NCBI RefSeq assembly: GCF_014640315.1
Contig: NZ_BMGS01000001.1
Coordinates: 248,001-312,000 of the forward strand
From: Hymenobacter glacieicola
GTDB lineage: Bacteria; Bacteroidota; Bacteroidia; Cytophagales; Hymenobacteraceae
Direction: 5' to 3'
DNA: 64,000 nt
In this document: positions 25,032-33,028 of the stretch, piece after piece
How the letters are laid out: every line of letters starts with the position of its first letter
Position numbering within the stretch: the first letter of the stretch is position 1
Position numbers and translations under genes: made by a program
Notes under the pieces: model-generated
What the model was told of the DNA's origin: nothing
The model's database searches: none
Seen by the model: the letters and a program-made list of their open reading frames with translations, nothing else

Positions 25032-26162
25032 ATGAAAAAGCATTTACTGGGTTTATTGCTCGTTGCCCCCTGGCTGGCTAACGCGCAAACGGCCGCTCCT
25101 TTTACCATCAAAGGCACCCTCGGCAAGCTCAACGCCCCAGCCAAGGTGTACCTAATGCGCGGTAACGTGGTGGCAGATTCAGCAACGTTAAAAAACGGGG
25201 CGTTTGAATTAAAAGGAACCAGCAATGCGCCTGTAGCAGCCGACTTAATATTCCGACCCAAGGGGCAGCTAGGTAGCTTGTCTGGGCGGGTGCTGGACCG
25301 CACGCGCCTCTATCTGGAGCCGGGAATCACAGTCATCACCAGCCCCGATTCGCTGGCCCACGCTACTATTCAGGGCGGCCCTGTCAATACCGATAATGTA
25401 CGGCTGAATGCGGCTATAAAGCCAGTTATTGCCAACATACAGGCTTTCGGGGCGGAAATACAGAAAGCCACGGAACAGCAGCGGCAGGACCCGGCTTTCC
25501 ACGAGCGGAACAAGGCCCGGTTTGACGCGTTCAACAAGCAGATTGCGGCTGTCATCTACGATTTTATCAAAGCCAACCCGAACTCGTGGGTGAGCCTAGA
25601 TGCCCTGATGGGGCTCCAGATGCTGGACCTGCCGCAGTACAACGTGGTGGCTCCGCTGTACAATGCCTTTAGCCCGGCCCTCAAGAACAGCCCCCAGGGC
25701 CGGCAGTATGGTGAGATGGTCCAAAAGCTGAAAGTTGTGGCGATTGGAGCACAGGCCCCTGATTTCTCCCAGCAAACGCCCGACGGCAAAACCATATCGT
25801 TGCGCGACTACCGCGGCAAGTACGTGCTAGTTGATTTCTGGGCTTCCTGGTGCGGCCCCTGCCGCGAGGAAAACCCCACGGTGGCCAAGGTCTACAGCGA
25901 GTACAAAGGCCGCAACTTCGAGGTGCTGGGCGTGTCGCTGGATAACGAAAAGCAACGTGACAAATGGGTGAAAGCTATTCAGGACGACAAGCTGAGCTGG
26001 CCGCAAGTGTCGGACCTGAAGGGCATGGATAATGCGGCTGCCCTCAGTTATTACGTGCACGCCATTCCCCAAAACTTTCTCATTGACCCTACCGGCAAAA
26101 TTGTGGCCGCCAACCTCAAAGGCGCTGATTTGAAAGCTACCCTGGCGAAGTATATCAAATAA
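25032..26162 (+). CDS. TlpA-type thiol:disulfide oxidoreductase with DUF4369 domain
   Basis: 376 residues. A signal peptide (MKKHLLGLLLVAPWLANAQ) is followed by a DUF4369 domain (about residues 22-120, beta-rich, IKGTLGKLNAPAKVYLMRG), a helical linker (about 130-230) and a C-terminal thioredoxin fold with the redox motif WCGPC in VDFWASWCGPCREE and a cis-Pro segment HAIPQNFLIDP. Such proteins reduce or exchange disulfides in the periplasm. It ends with a strong hairpin (26210-26256) ahead of the kdp operon. Confidence 0.92.
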   Translation: MKKHLLGLLLVAPWLANAQTAAPFTIKGTLGKLNAPAKVYLMRGNVVADSATLKNGAFELKGTSNAPVAADLIFRPKGQLGSLSGRVLDRTRLYLEPGITVITSPDSLAHATIQGGPVNTDNVRLNAAIKPVIANIQAFGAEIQKATEQQRQDPAFHERNKARFDAFNKQIAAVIYDFIKANPNSWVSLDALMGLQMLDLPQYNVVAPLYNAFSPALKNSPQGRQYGEMVQKLKVVAIGAQAPDFSQQTPDGKTISLRDYRGKYVLVDFWASWCGPCREENPTVAKVYSEYKGRNFEVLGVSLDNEKQRDKWVKAIQDDKLSWPQVSDLKGMDNAAALSYYVHAIPQNFLIDPTGKIVAANLKGADLKATLAKYIK

Positions 26163-26209
26163 GTAGAAGCTGAGGCAGGATACTATTCCTGAGTTAACAG
26201 CAACCTCAC

Positions 26210-26259
26210 AAACCGGGTTATTCTGACCGACGCACCGAGTCAGAATGACCCGGTTTTTT
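26210..26259 (+). terminator. Rho-independent terminator before the kdp operon
   Basis: Stem AAACCGGGTTATTCTGAC (26210-26227) with GTCAGAATGACCCGGTTT (26239-26256), one mismatch, followed by TTT. It isolates kdp transcription from the thioredoxin-like gene. Confidence 0.85.
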
Positions 26260-26305
26260 GCGTTCGGGCCATACGGAATAGTAGGCAGCGCAGAATTTAG
26301 GCACT

Positions 26306-26325
26306 GATTATCAGAGTGATAAATC
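26306..26325. promoter_or_regulatory. Palindromic operator candidate upstream of the kdp operon
   Basis: TTATCA-GAG-TGATAA is a perfect 6+6 inverted repeat at 26308-26322, extended imperfectly to GA/TC on the outside, 76 bases before the first small ORF of the locus. The region around it is AT-rich. It is the best regulatory-site candidate for kdp control. No correctly spaced sigma-54 GG-N10-GC element was found nearby. Confidence 0.35.
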
Positions 26326-26400
26326 TTTAAAGGACAAGTATAAGCGGAAGCGGGCCCGAATTGGCAAGAGGCAGCGGGCAACCTTATTACGCTTCTACTG

Positions 26401-26496
26401 ATGACCCCACTATTGCTGATTGTTCTGCTCACTGCCGCGGGCCTCGCCGGGTTCGGGCTTTTCTACAAGTCGATCGATTTTTTCGACCACATCTAA
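26401..26496 (+). CDS. 31-residue membrane microprotein preceding kdpF
   Basis: An ATG-to-TAA frame of 31 codons: residues 3-22 are a single hydrophobic helix (PLLLIVLLTAAGLAGFGLFY) followed by a short charged tail KSIDFFDHI. It begins about 76 bases after the operator-like palindrome and ends 16 bases before kdpF. Its composition (Leu/Ala/Gly helix, positive-to-negative tail) and its position fit a second small Kdp subunit or leader peptide rather than chance. It is not KdpF, which follows and has the typical RPEKF end. Similar small frames may exist ahead of kdpF in related genomes (recollection, unverified). Confidence 0.6.
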   Translation: MTPLLLIVLLTAAGLAGFGLFYKSIDFFDHI

Positions 26497-26512
26497 CGCC
26501 GCCTACTGCCCC

Positions 26513-26593
26513 ATGATGGTCGCCCTCTTTTTCCTCTCCCTCGCCACGTTCTGCTACCTCTGCTACGTGCTGCTGCGCCCGGAGAAATTCTAA
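26513..26593 (+). CDS. kdpF: KdpF, small subunit of potassium-transporting ATPase
   Basis: 26 residues starting at ATG 26513 (a second ATG follows at once). One hydrophobic helix (VALFFLSLATFCYLCYVLL) ends in RPEKF, the typical Bacteroidota KdpF C-terminus. KdpF stabilises the KdpFABC complex in the membrane. It is separated from kdpA by an 82-base palindromic segment. Confidence 0.85.
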   Translation: MMVALFFLSLATFCYLCYVLLRPEKF

Positions 26594-26675
26594 TTCAGTT
26601 ACCGCTTGCGAGTTGCCAGTTGCCAGACAAGGCACGGGCTGAAACTCGCAACCGATAACTCGCAACTCAACTAAG
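26594..26675. repeat. kdpF-kdpA junction palindrome, GCGAGTTGCC type
   Basis: TTGCGAGTTGCCAGTTGCC on the left faces AACTCGCAACCGATAACTCGCAACTC on the right: the words GCGAGTT and AACTCGC pair in several registers. It fills nearly the whole gap between the two genes. Confidence 0.65.
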
Positions 26676-28376
26676 ATGATCAACGAACTACTCGGCATCG
26701 GCGCCATTTACTTCCTGACGCTGGTGCTGGCCCTGCCGCTGGGCCACTACCTGGCCCGGGTGTTTAAGGGCGAGAAGAACCTGCTGGATTTCCTGCGGCC
26801 CGTAGAAAGCAGCATCTTCCGCCTCTCCGGCATTGATGCCCGCCGCGAAATGAGCTGGCAGCAGCACTTGGTGGCCTTGCTTACTATTAACCTCGTGTGG
26901 TTTCTGCTGGCTATGCTGGTGTTGTCTACCCAAGGCAGCCTACCCCTCAACCCCGACCAGAACCCCAGCATGTCGCCGGACTTGGCGTTTAACACGGCCA
27001 TTTCCTTTCTGGTAAACTGCAACCTTCAGCACTACAGCGGCGAGTCGGGCCTGAGCTACCTCTCGCAGATTGTGGTCATTACCTTCCTGCAGTTTGTGAG
27101 TGCGGCTACCGGCATTGCGGCGGCTGTGGTGGTGTTCAACGCCCTGCAAACCCGCGCCACCGACAAGCTGGGCAACTTTTACAACTATTTCATCAAGAGC
27201 CTCACGCGCCTGCTGCTGCCGGGCTCTTTGCTGGTAGCCCTGCTGCTGGCCTTCAACGGCACCCCCATGACCTTGCAAGGCAAGCAGGAGCTAGTGACCC
27301 TGCAGGGCGACTCCGTGGCCGTGTCGCGCGGGCCGGTGGCAGCTATGGTGGCTATTAAGGAGCTGGGTACTAACGGGGGCGGTTTCTACGGAGCCAACTC
27401 GGCTCACCCCCTCGAAAACCCCAACTACCTCACCAACGCCATTGAGAATATCGCCCTGGTTATCATCCCCGTGGCCATGGTATTTGCCCTGGGCTTCTAC
27501 CTGAACCGCCGCAAGCTGGCCCTGATGATTTTTGGGGTCATGACGGTAGGCTTCGTAGTGCTGCTGGCCCCCACGGTGTACTATGAGTTGCAGGGCAACC
27601 CGGCCATCAGCCACCTGGGCGTAAACCAGGCGCTGGGGGCGCTGGAAGGCAAGGAAATGCGGTTTGGGGCGGCGGCTTCGGCCTACTGGAGCATCACGAA
27701 CACGGTTATCAGCTGCGGCTCGGTGAACTCCATGCACGACTCGTTTATGCCGCTTTCCGGACTGACGCAGATGTTGGGCATGATGACCAATGCCTTTTAC
27801 GGCGGGTGCGGGGTAGGGCTGCTCAACTTCTTTGCCTACCTGATTATTGCCGTGTTCATTGCCGGCCTGATGGTAGGCCGCACACCCGAGCTGCTGGGCA
27901 AGAAGATTGAGGCCCGCGAGATGAAGATTGCCATCCTCGTGACCCTGCTGCACCCGCTGCTGATTCTGGCCGGCACGGCCCTGACGGCCCACCTCTACAC
28001 CGGCAACCCCCAGGAGTACGCCGGCTGGCTGGCCAACCCCGGCTACCACGGCTTCTCGGAAATACTCTACGAGTTCACGTCTTCGGCCGCCAACAACGGC
28101 TCCGGCTTCGAGGGCCTCGGCGACAACACGCCCTGGTGGAATATCAGCACGGGGGTAGTGCTCTTGCTGTCCCGCTTCCTGCCCATCATTGGTCCGGTGG
28201 CTATTGCCGGCCTGCTGGCCCGCAAGAAGTACGTGCCCGAAAGCGCCGGCACCCTGCCCGCCGACACGGCCACCTTCGGCGTGATGGTCATGGCCGTCAT
28301 CGTCATCATTGCCGCCCTGGCCTTCTTCCCCGCCCTGGCCCTGGGCCCCATTGCCGAGCATTTCTCCCTGTATTAA
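26676..28376 (+). CDS. kdpA: KdpA, potassium-binding subunit
   Basis: 566 residues, close to the E. coli length of 557, with about ten membrane helices. The four pore-loop regions of the potassium-channel-like subunit are visible: VNCNLQHYSG, ELGTNGGGFYGANS, FYGGCGVGLLNF and SAANNGSGFEG, whose glycines form the selectivity filter. KdpA binds K+ from the periplasm and passes it to the KdpB pump. The start is the ATG at 26676 (INELLGIGAIYF). It lies in the order kdpF-kdpA-kdpB-kdpC. Confidence 0.98.
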   Translation: MINELLGIGAIYFLTLVLALPLGHYLARVFKGEKNLLDFLRPVESSIFRLSGIDARREMSWQQHLVALLTINLVWFLLAMLVLSTQGSLPLNPDQNPSMSPDLAFNTAISFLVNCNLQHYSGESGLSYLSQIVVITFLQFVSAATGIAAAVVVFNALQTRATDKLGNFYNYFIKSLTRLLLPGSLLVALLLAFNGTPMTLQGKQELVTLQGDSVAVSRGPVAAMVAIKELGTNGGGFYGANSAHPLENPNYLTNAIENIALVIIPVAMVFALGFYLNRRKLALMIFGVMTVGFVVLLAPTVYYELQGNPAISHLGVNQALGALEGKEMRFGAAASAYWSITNTVISCGSVNSMHDSFMPLSGLTQMLGMMTNAFYGGCGVGLLNFFAYLIIAVFIAGLMVGRTPELLGKKIEAREMKIAILVTLLHPLLILAGTALTAHLYTGNPQEYAGWLANPGYHGFSEILYEFTSSAANNGSGFEGLGDNTPWWNISTGVVLLLSRFLPIIGPVAIAGLLARKKYVPESAGTLPADTATFGVMVMAVIVIIAALAFFPALALGPIAEHFSLY

Positions 28377-28464
28377 TCTGATCTAGAGCTTAGAAGCAAG
28401 AACTGAGAGCATAGCTCTTATTCGTCTCTGCCTCTCATTTCTAAGCTCTGAGTTCTACACTCTC
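28377..28464. repeat. kdpA-kdpB junction palindrome, AGAGCTTAGAA type
   Basis: AGAGCTTAGAA (28385-28395) is exactly inverse to TTCTAAGCTCT (28439-28449); AGAACTGAGAG between them pairs imperfectly with CTCTGAGTTCT. It occupies the whole 88-base gap. Confidence 0.7.
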
Positions 28465-30510
28465 ATGTCTTCAAAAGGACAATCCTTGTTCCAACCCGCG
28501 CTGGTTTCCGAGGCCGCTAAACAAGCCTTCGTAAAGCTCGACCCGCGCGTGATGTTCCGCAACCCGGTGATGTTCACCGTGGAAATTGGGACGGTGGTGA
28601 TGCTGCTCGTGACGCTGGGGCTGCTCGTGAAGCCCGATGCGGCCCAGGGCTCCTTTGCCTACAACTTCACCGTGTTCATGGTGCTGCTGCTGACCTTGCT
28701 GTTCGCCAATTTCGCGGAAGCAATAGCGGAAGCCCGCGGCAAGGCCCAGGCCGAAAGCCTGCGCAAAACCCGCGAGGAAACCCCGGCCCGCGTCATCGAC
28801 GAAAAAGGCAACCTCTCCTCGGTGTCTTCTTCTCAGCTCCAGAAAGGCCAGGTATTCCTGGTAGAAGCCGGCGAAATCATTCCTACCGACGGGGAAATTA
28901 TCGAGGGCTTGGCCACTATCGACGAATCGGCCATTACGGGCGAATCGGCCCCGGTAATTCGGGAGGCCGGCGGTGATAAGTCGTCGGTGACGGGCGGCAC
29001 CAAGGTGTTGTCGGACCGCATCAAGGTAGTGGTGACGACGGCGCCCGGCGAGTCGTTTCTCGACAAGATGATTGCCCTGGTAGAAGGCGCGTCGCGGCAG
29101 AAAACCCCCAACGAAATTGCCCTGACTATTCTGCTGGCGGGCTTTACGCTGGTGTTCATCATTGTGTGCGTGACCTTGCAGCCCTTCGCCGCCTACGCCA
29201 ACACACCCATTGCCATTGCCTCCTTTATTGCTCTGTTCGTGTGCCTGATTCCGACCACCATCGGGGGGCTGCTCTCGGCCATCGGCATTGCGGGCATGGA
29301 CCGCGCCCTGCGTGCCAACGTCATCACCAAAAGCGGCAAAGCCGTGGAAACCGCTGGCGACATTGACGTGCTGCTGCTGGACAAAACCGGCACCATCACC
29401 ATCGGCAACCGCAAAGCCACACACTTCTGGCCCGCGCCGGGGGTAGGGGAGCAGCAGTTCATCGAGCTGGCGACCTTGTCGTCGCTCACCGACGAAACCC
29501 CCGAAGGCAAGAGCATCGTGGAGCTGGCTCGCGAAAAGCAGGTGAATCCCGAGCAGCTGCAAGGCCGCCTGCAGGGTGCCGAGCTGATCAAGTTCACGGC
29601 CGAAACCCGCAGCTCCGGCGTCACGCTGGCCAATGGCCAACGCATCCGCAAAGGCGCTTCCGATGCCATCCGGCAGCTGGCGGCCAAAGCCAACCAGCCC
29701 TTCCCTCAGGAAACGACTCAGCGCGTGGAGGCTATTGCCAGCAACGGCGGTACTCCGTTGGTAGTCAGTGAAAACGACCGGGTGCTGGGCGTGGTGGAAC
29801 TGCAGGATATCATCAAGCCTGGCATTCAGGAGCGGTTTGAGCGCCTGCGCAAAATGGGCATCAAAACGGTGATGGTAACCGGCGACAACCCGCTCACGGC
29901 CCGCTTCATTGCCGAAAAGGCCGGCGTCGATGACTTTATTGCCGAAGCCAAGCCCGAGGACAAGATGACCTACATCCGCCGCGAGCAGCAGGAGGGCAAG
30001 CTGGTGGCCATGATGGGCGACGGCACCAACGACGCGCCCGCCCTGGCCCAGGCCGACGTGGGAGTAGCCATGAACTCGGGTACCCAAGCCGCCAAGGAAG
30101 CCGGCAACATGGTGGACCTCGACAACGACCCCACCAAGCTCATTGAGGTAGTCGAAATCGGGAAGCAGCTGCTCATGACCCGCGGCACGCTCACCACCTT
30201 CAGCATCGCCAACGACGTAGCCAAGTACTTCGCCATTGTGCCGGCTCTGTTCATGGTGGCCATTCCGAGCCTGGGCGCGCTGAACATCATGGGTCTGAAG
30301 TCGCCGCAGTCGGCCATCCTGTCGGCAGTCATCTTCAACGCTATTATTATTCCGCTGCTGGTGCCGCTGGCGTTGCGCGGGGTAGCTTACAAACCCATTG
30401 GCGCCTCGGCTTTGCTGCGCCGCAACCTGCTGGTGTATGGCCTGGGCGGCGTCATCGTCCCCTTCATCGGCATCAAAGCCATTGACCTGCTGGTAGGCCT
30501 GTTTTTGTAA
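28465..30510 (+). CDS. kdpB: KdpB, P-type ATPase catalytic subunit
   Basis: 681 residues, the usual length. The phosphorylation motif DKTGT has its aspartate at residue 306; TGES is at 158-161, where the corresponding serine of E. coli KdpB is an inhibitory phosphorylation site (established for E. coli only). Also present are the nucleotide-binding [12 protein letters not shown], and the hinge [10 protein letters not shown]. Membrane helices flank the A and P domains, with the helix-4 break [10 protein letters not shown]. KdpB hydrolyses ATP to drive K+ transport. Confidence 0.98.
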   Translation: MSSKGQSLFQPALVSEAAKQAFVKLDPRVMFRNPVMFTVEIGTVVMLLVTLGLLVKPDAAQGSFAYNFTVFMVLLLTLLFANFAEAIAEARGKAQAESLRKTREETPARVIDEKGNLSSVSSSQLQKGQVFLVEAGEIIPTDGEIIEGLATIDESAITGESAPVIREAGGDKSSVTGGTKVLSDRIKVVVTTAPGESFLDKMIALVEGASRQKTPNEIALTILLAGFTLVFIIVCVTLQPFAAYANTPIAIASFIALFVCLIPTTIGGLLSAIGIAGMDRALRANVITKSGKAVETAGDIDVLLLDKTGTITIGNRKATHFWPAPGVGEQQFIELATLSSLTDETPEGKSIVELAREKQVNPEQLQGRLQGAELIKFTAETRSSGVTLANGQRIRKGASDAIRQLAAKANQPFPQETTQRVEAIASNGGTPLVVSENDRVLGVVELQDIIKPGIQERFERLRKMGIKTVMVTGDNPLTARFIAEKAGVDDFIAEAKPEDKMTYIRREQQEGKLVAMMGDGTNDAPALAQADVGVAMNSGTQAAKEAGNMVDLDNDPTKLIEVVEIGKQLLMTRGTLTTFSIANDVAKYFAIVPALFMVAIPSLGALNIMGLKSPQSAILSAVIFNAIIIPLLVPLALRGVAYKPIGASALLRRNLLVYGLGGVIVPFIGIKAIDLLVGLFL

Positions 30511-30709
30511 GAACAAAACTCCCCTCCTCAGATGAGGAGGGGACGCGGCGGCACAGCCGACGCAGGGGTGGTTGACCGCCGTGAGAACGACTCGCGTCTG
30601 TGTCACCCGGGGGTATTGTTCAACGAGTAGTTAACCACTCCTAACCCCTCCTCAGATGATGAGGGGAACTAGCACTAACTCTAGCCTTAGCTTTCTCGCT
30701 TCTACTTCC
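30511..30709. repeat. kdpB-kdpC junction palindromes, CCCCTCCTCAGATGAGG type
   Basis: A perfect hairpin CCCCTCCTCA-GA-TGAGGAGGGG occupies 30521-30542; a second imperfect copy CCCCTCCTCAGATGATGAGGGG is at 30645-30666. Segments between (GGGGTGGTTGAC and GTTAACCACTCCT) pair with each other, so the two hairpins form the ends of one larger palindrome. Confidence 0.75.
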
Positions 30710-31261
30710 ATGAAACAACACCTGCTTCCCGCTTTCCGCCTGACCCTTGTACTCCTGGTTGTCTGCTGCCTGATTTACCCGGCGCTGATATGGGCCGGCG
30801 CGCAGCTGGCCCCAAATAGCGGCCAGGGCGAAACCATCAGCCACCGGAGCCGCGTGGTAGGGTATGATAATGTGGGCCAGAAATTTACCCGGCCGGAATA
30901 CTTCTGGTCGCGCCCCTCGGCCGTGGACTACAACTCGGCCGGCTCGGTGGGCTCCAACAAAGGCCCTAGCAACCACGAGTACCAGGCCACGGTGCAAGCC
31001 CGCCTCGATACGTTTCTGCTCCAGAACCCCGGCGTAACCAAAGCCCAAGTGCCCGCCGAGCTGATTACCGCCTCCGGCTCCGGCCTCGATCCGCACCTCT
31101 CGCCGGCGGGTGCCGCCGTGCAGGTAGCCCGCGTGGCCCGTGCCCGCCAGCTCGACGCCGCTAAAGTGCAGGCCCTGGTAGCCCAGCACACCCAGCACAG
31201 CCTGCTGGGCCCCGACCGGGTAAACGTGCTGCGCCTGAACGTAGCCCTGGATGAGCTGTAG
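30710..31261 (+). CDS. kdpC: KdpC, potassium-ATPase accessory subunit
   Basis: 183 residues from the ATG at 30710; the longer frame from 30656 only reads the junction repeat. One N-terminal membrane helix (LTLVLLVVCCLIYPALIWAG) and a periplasmic domain with the family segments FWSRPSA, TASGSGLDPHLSPAGA, and LGPDRVNVLRLNVALDEL. KdpC stabilises the KdpFABC complex. It ends the pump genes; the porin follows. Confidence 0.97.
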   Translation: MKQHLLPAFRLTLVLLVVCCLIYPALIWAGAQLAPNSGQGETISHRSRVVGYDNVGQKFTRPEYFWSRPSAVDYNSAGSVGSNKGPSNHEYQATVQARLDTFLLQNPGVTKAQVPAELITASGSGLDPHLSPAGAAVQVARVARARQLDAAKVQALVAQHTQHSLLGPDRVNVLRLNVALDEL

Positions 31262-31539
31262 AAACACGACTCGTGGTTATGCCGACCTTCGGTTCGCGTC
31301 TCGGCGTCAATACAACCAGTACCAGCTGTCATTCCGACGCAGGAGGAATCTGGGTCAAGCCGTCCACAAGTAAACCCAGATTCCTCGCTCCGCTCGGAAT
31401 GACAAACTACACAACGGCAGCTGGCGCCGAGATGCCACGGGGCACGTATCTACAGTCCAGCCCGGCTACTTTCGTTTACTATTACTCTTTCGTCTTTATT
31501 CTCCCCTGCCCACCCTACGCCACGGGTACTCCTCTCCCC
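31262..31539. other. kdpC-porin gap with REP element and possible promoter
   Basis: 278 bases containing the REP palindrome (31327-31404) and, downstream, an AT-rich stretch with TACTTTCG (31469-31476), one mismatch from TAnnTTTG. Taking the longest frame would extend the porin through this repeat; the signal peptide at 31540 argues against that. Confidence 0.5.
31327..31404. repeat. REP-like palindrome, TGTCATTCCGAG type, copy 2
   Basis: Ends TGTCATTCCGA and CGGAATGACA, inner arm GAGGAATCTGGGT facing ACCCAGATTCCTC. Same family as 7556-7633 and 32779-32856. Confidence 0.85.
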
Positions 31540-32670
31540 ATGAAATCTATCTTCCTGCTTACCCTCAGCTTGCTGTGCAGCGCGGCCGCTACCGCCCAAA
31601 CCACCCCCGTTGCGGCCGATACGGTGGTGACGCCCGCCGAGGCGCCGGCCACACCCGCCACCAACCCGCTCACGCCCTACGGCTTCGTGGATGGCTACTA
31701 CGGCTACGATATCAAGCACGTCGCCACCAACGACCGGCCCGGCTTCCTGTACTCCCACGACCGCCAGAACGAGTTTACGGTGAACAACGCCATCCTAGGT
31801 TTGCGCTACGACAACGGGCAAGTGCGCGGGGCCCTGGGCCTGCACGCCGGCACCTACGTTTCGGCCAACTACGCCGCCGAGGACCCGGTGCTGCGCCATA
31901 TCTACGAGGCGTACGCGGGCTTCCGGCCCTTCCAGAAGGCCTGGCTCGACGTGGGTATTTTCGGCTCCCACATTGGTTTCGAATCGGCCATCAGCAAGGA
32001 CAACTGGACGCTGACCCGCTCGCTCATGGCCGAAAACTCGCCCTACTACGAGGCCGGGGCCCGGTTCACCTACGAAGTCGACCCCAAGCTGACGCTTACG
32101 GTGCTGGTGCTTAACGGCTGGCAGAACATCCGGGAAACTAACCAGAAAAAGGCCCTGGGAACCCAAATTCAGTGGAAACCCACCGAGAAGCTGCTCATCA
32201 ACAGCAGCACGTTCTACGGCAACGAGCAGCCCGAGGGCCTAGGGAAGCGCCGCCGCTACTTCCACGATTTCTACCTGAGCTACGCCGCCACCGAGCGCCT
32301 GAGCGTGGCCGGCGTATTCGACGTGGGTAAGCAGGAGCAGGCTGCCCGCGGCAGCAAGGCCGATACCTGGCACACCGGCGCCGCCTTCGTGCGCTACAAG
32401 CTGGCCGAGAAGTGGTCGGCCACGGCCCGCGCCGAGTACTACAACGCCGACCACGGCGTCATCATTTCCTCGATTTCTCCAGCCCCCACGGATGCTGACT
32501 TCAAGGTAAAAGCCGCCTCTCTCAACCTCGACTACCTGCCCACCTCCAACGTGACATTTCGGGTGGAAGGCCGCGTGTTCCACTCCGGCCAGGATTTCCT
32601 CACCGACCGCAACGGCCAGCCCTCCAACTCCTACGGCAACCTGACCAGCAGCATTGCTATTTCTTTCTAG
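31540..32670 (+). CDS. Outer-membrane beta-barrel porin (BBP2/OmpL-like) of the kdp locus
   Basis: 376 residues. Signal peptide MKSIFLLTLSLLCSAAATAQ, a Thr/Pro/Ala-rich linker, then strands from PYGFVDGYYGYDI onwards that alternate hydrophobic and polar residues (GALGLHAGTYVS, VGIFGSHIGFES, LTVLVLNGWQNI, FHDFYLSYA), ending in NLTSSIAISF with the terminal aromatic typical of outer-membrane barrels. It resembles the porin-2 family and frequently accompanies kdp genes in Bacteroidota; a role letting K+ cross the outer membrane is a reasonable inference. Confidence 0.85.
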   Translation: MKSIFLLTLSLLCSAAATAQTTPVAADTVVTPAEAPATPATNPLTPYGFVDGYYGYDIKHVATNDRPGFLYSHDRQNEFTVNNAILGLRYDNGQVRGALGLHAGTYVSANYAAEDPVLRHIYEAYAGFRPFQKAWLDVGIFGSHIGFESAISKDNWTLTRSLMAENSPYYEAGARFTYEVDPKLTLTVLVLNGWQNIRETNQKKALGTQIQWKPTEKLLINSSTFYGNEQPEGLGKRRRYFHDFYLSYAATERLSVAGVFDVGKQEQAARGSKADTWHTGAAFVRYKLAEKWSATARAEYYNADHGVIISSISPAPTDADFKVKAASLNLDYLPTSNVTFRVEGRVFHSGQDFLTDRNGQPSNSYGNLTSSIAISF

Positions 32671-33028
32671 CAAGCCGGAAGTCCGAGCGACCAAAACACG
32701 CGCCGCATCTCGCCAGCGGCCGTACGACGGTAGAGCCGCAACACCTGGTAGCGCAGCGCCAGAACGACTCTCCCTCCCTGTCATTCCGAGCGAAGCGAGG
32801 AATCTGGGTCACACACGAGAGGCTAACCCAGATTCCTCGCTCCGCTCGGAATGACAAAATAAACCACGCCGGCAACGACAGACACGCGACGCCCGCTCCG
32901 TAGCCCAGGGTTTAAACCCTGGACTAGTGAACCGCCCCGCTGGCTAGCCACGAAGCGGGAAAGATGCTTCGGCTCCGCTCAGCATGACGGACGGTTTACC
33001 ACCAAACCCTGACTAACACCCTACCCCC
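32671..33028. repeat. Porin-kdpD gap with three different palindromic repeats
   Basis: 358 bases with no gene. They hold a TGTCATTCCGAG-type REP (32779-32856), a perfect 18-base palindrome CCAGGGTTTAAACCCTGG at 32905-32922 flanked by TAGC/ACTAG, and a half element at 32968-32995 reading GATGCTTCGGCTCCGCTCAGCATGAC. Three repeat families stacked in one gap indicates repeated insertion. Confidence 0.75.
32779..32856. repeat. REP-like palindrome, TGTCATTCCGAG type, copy 3
   Basis: Ends TGTCATTCCGAGCG and CGCTCGGAATGACA, inner GAGGAATCTGGGT and its inverse. The three copies share end sequences and the inner word, with different loops. Confidence 0.85.

Noticed and set aside
26350..26375. Sigma-54 promoter upstream of kdp (TTGGCAAGAGGCAGC)
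   Set aside because: GG and GC are one base too close for the -24/-12 spacing.
27291..28361. 356-codon frame antisense to kdpA
   Set aside because: Shadow of kdpA; low-complexity composition and no family features.
28471..30606. 711-codon open frame antisense to kdpB
   Set aside because: It mirrors kdpB codons in a GC-rich genome; composition is His/Gly/Gln-rich with no recognisable domain, while kdpB is certain.
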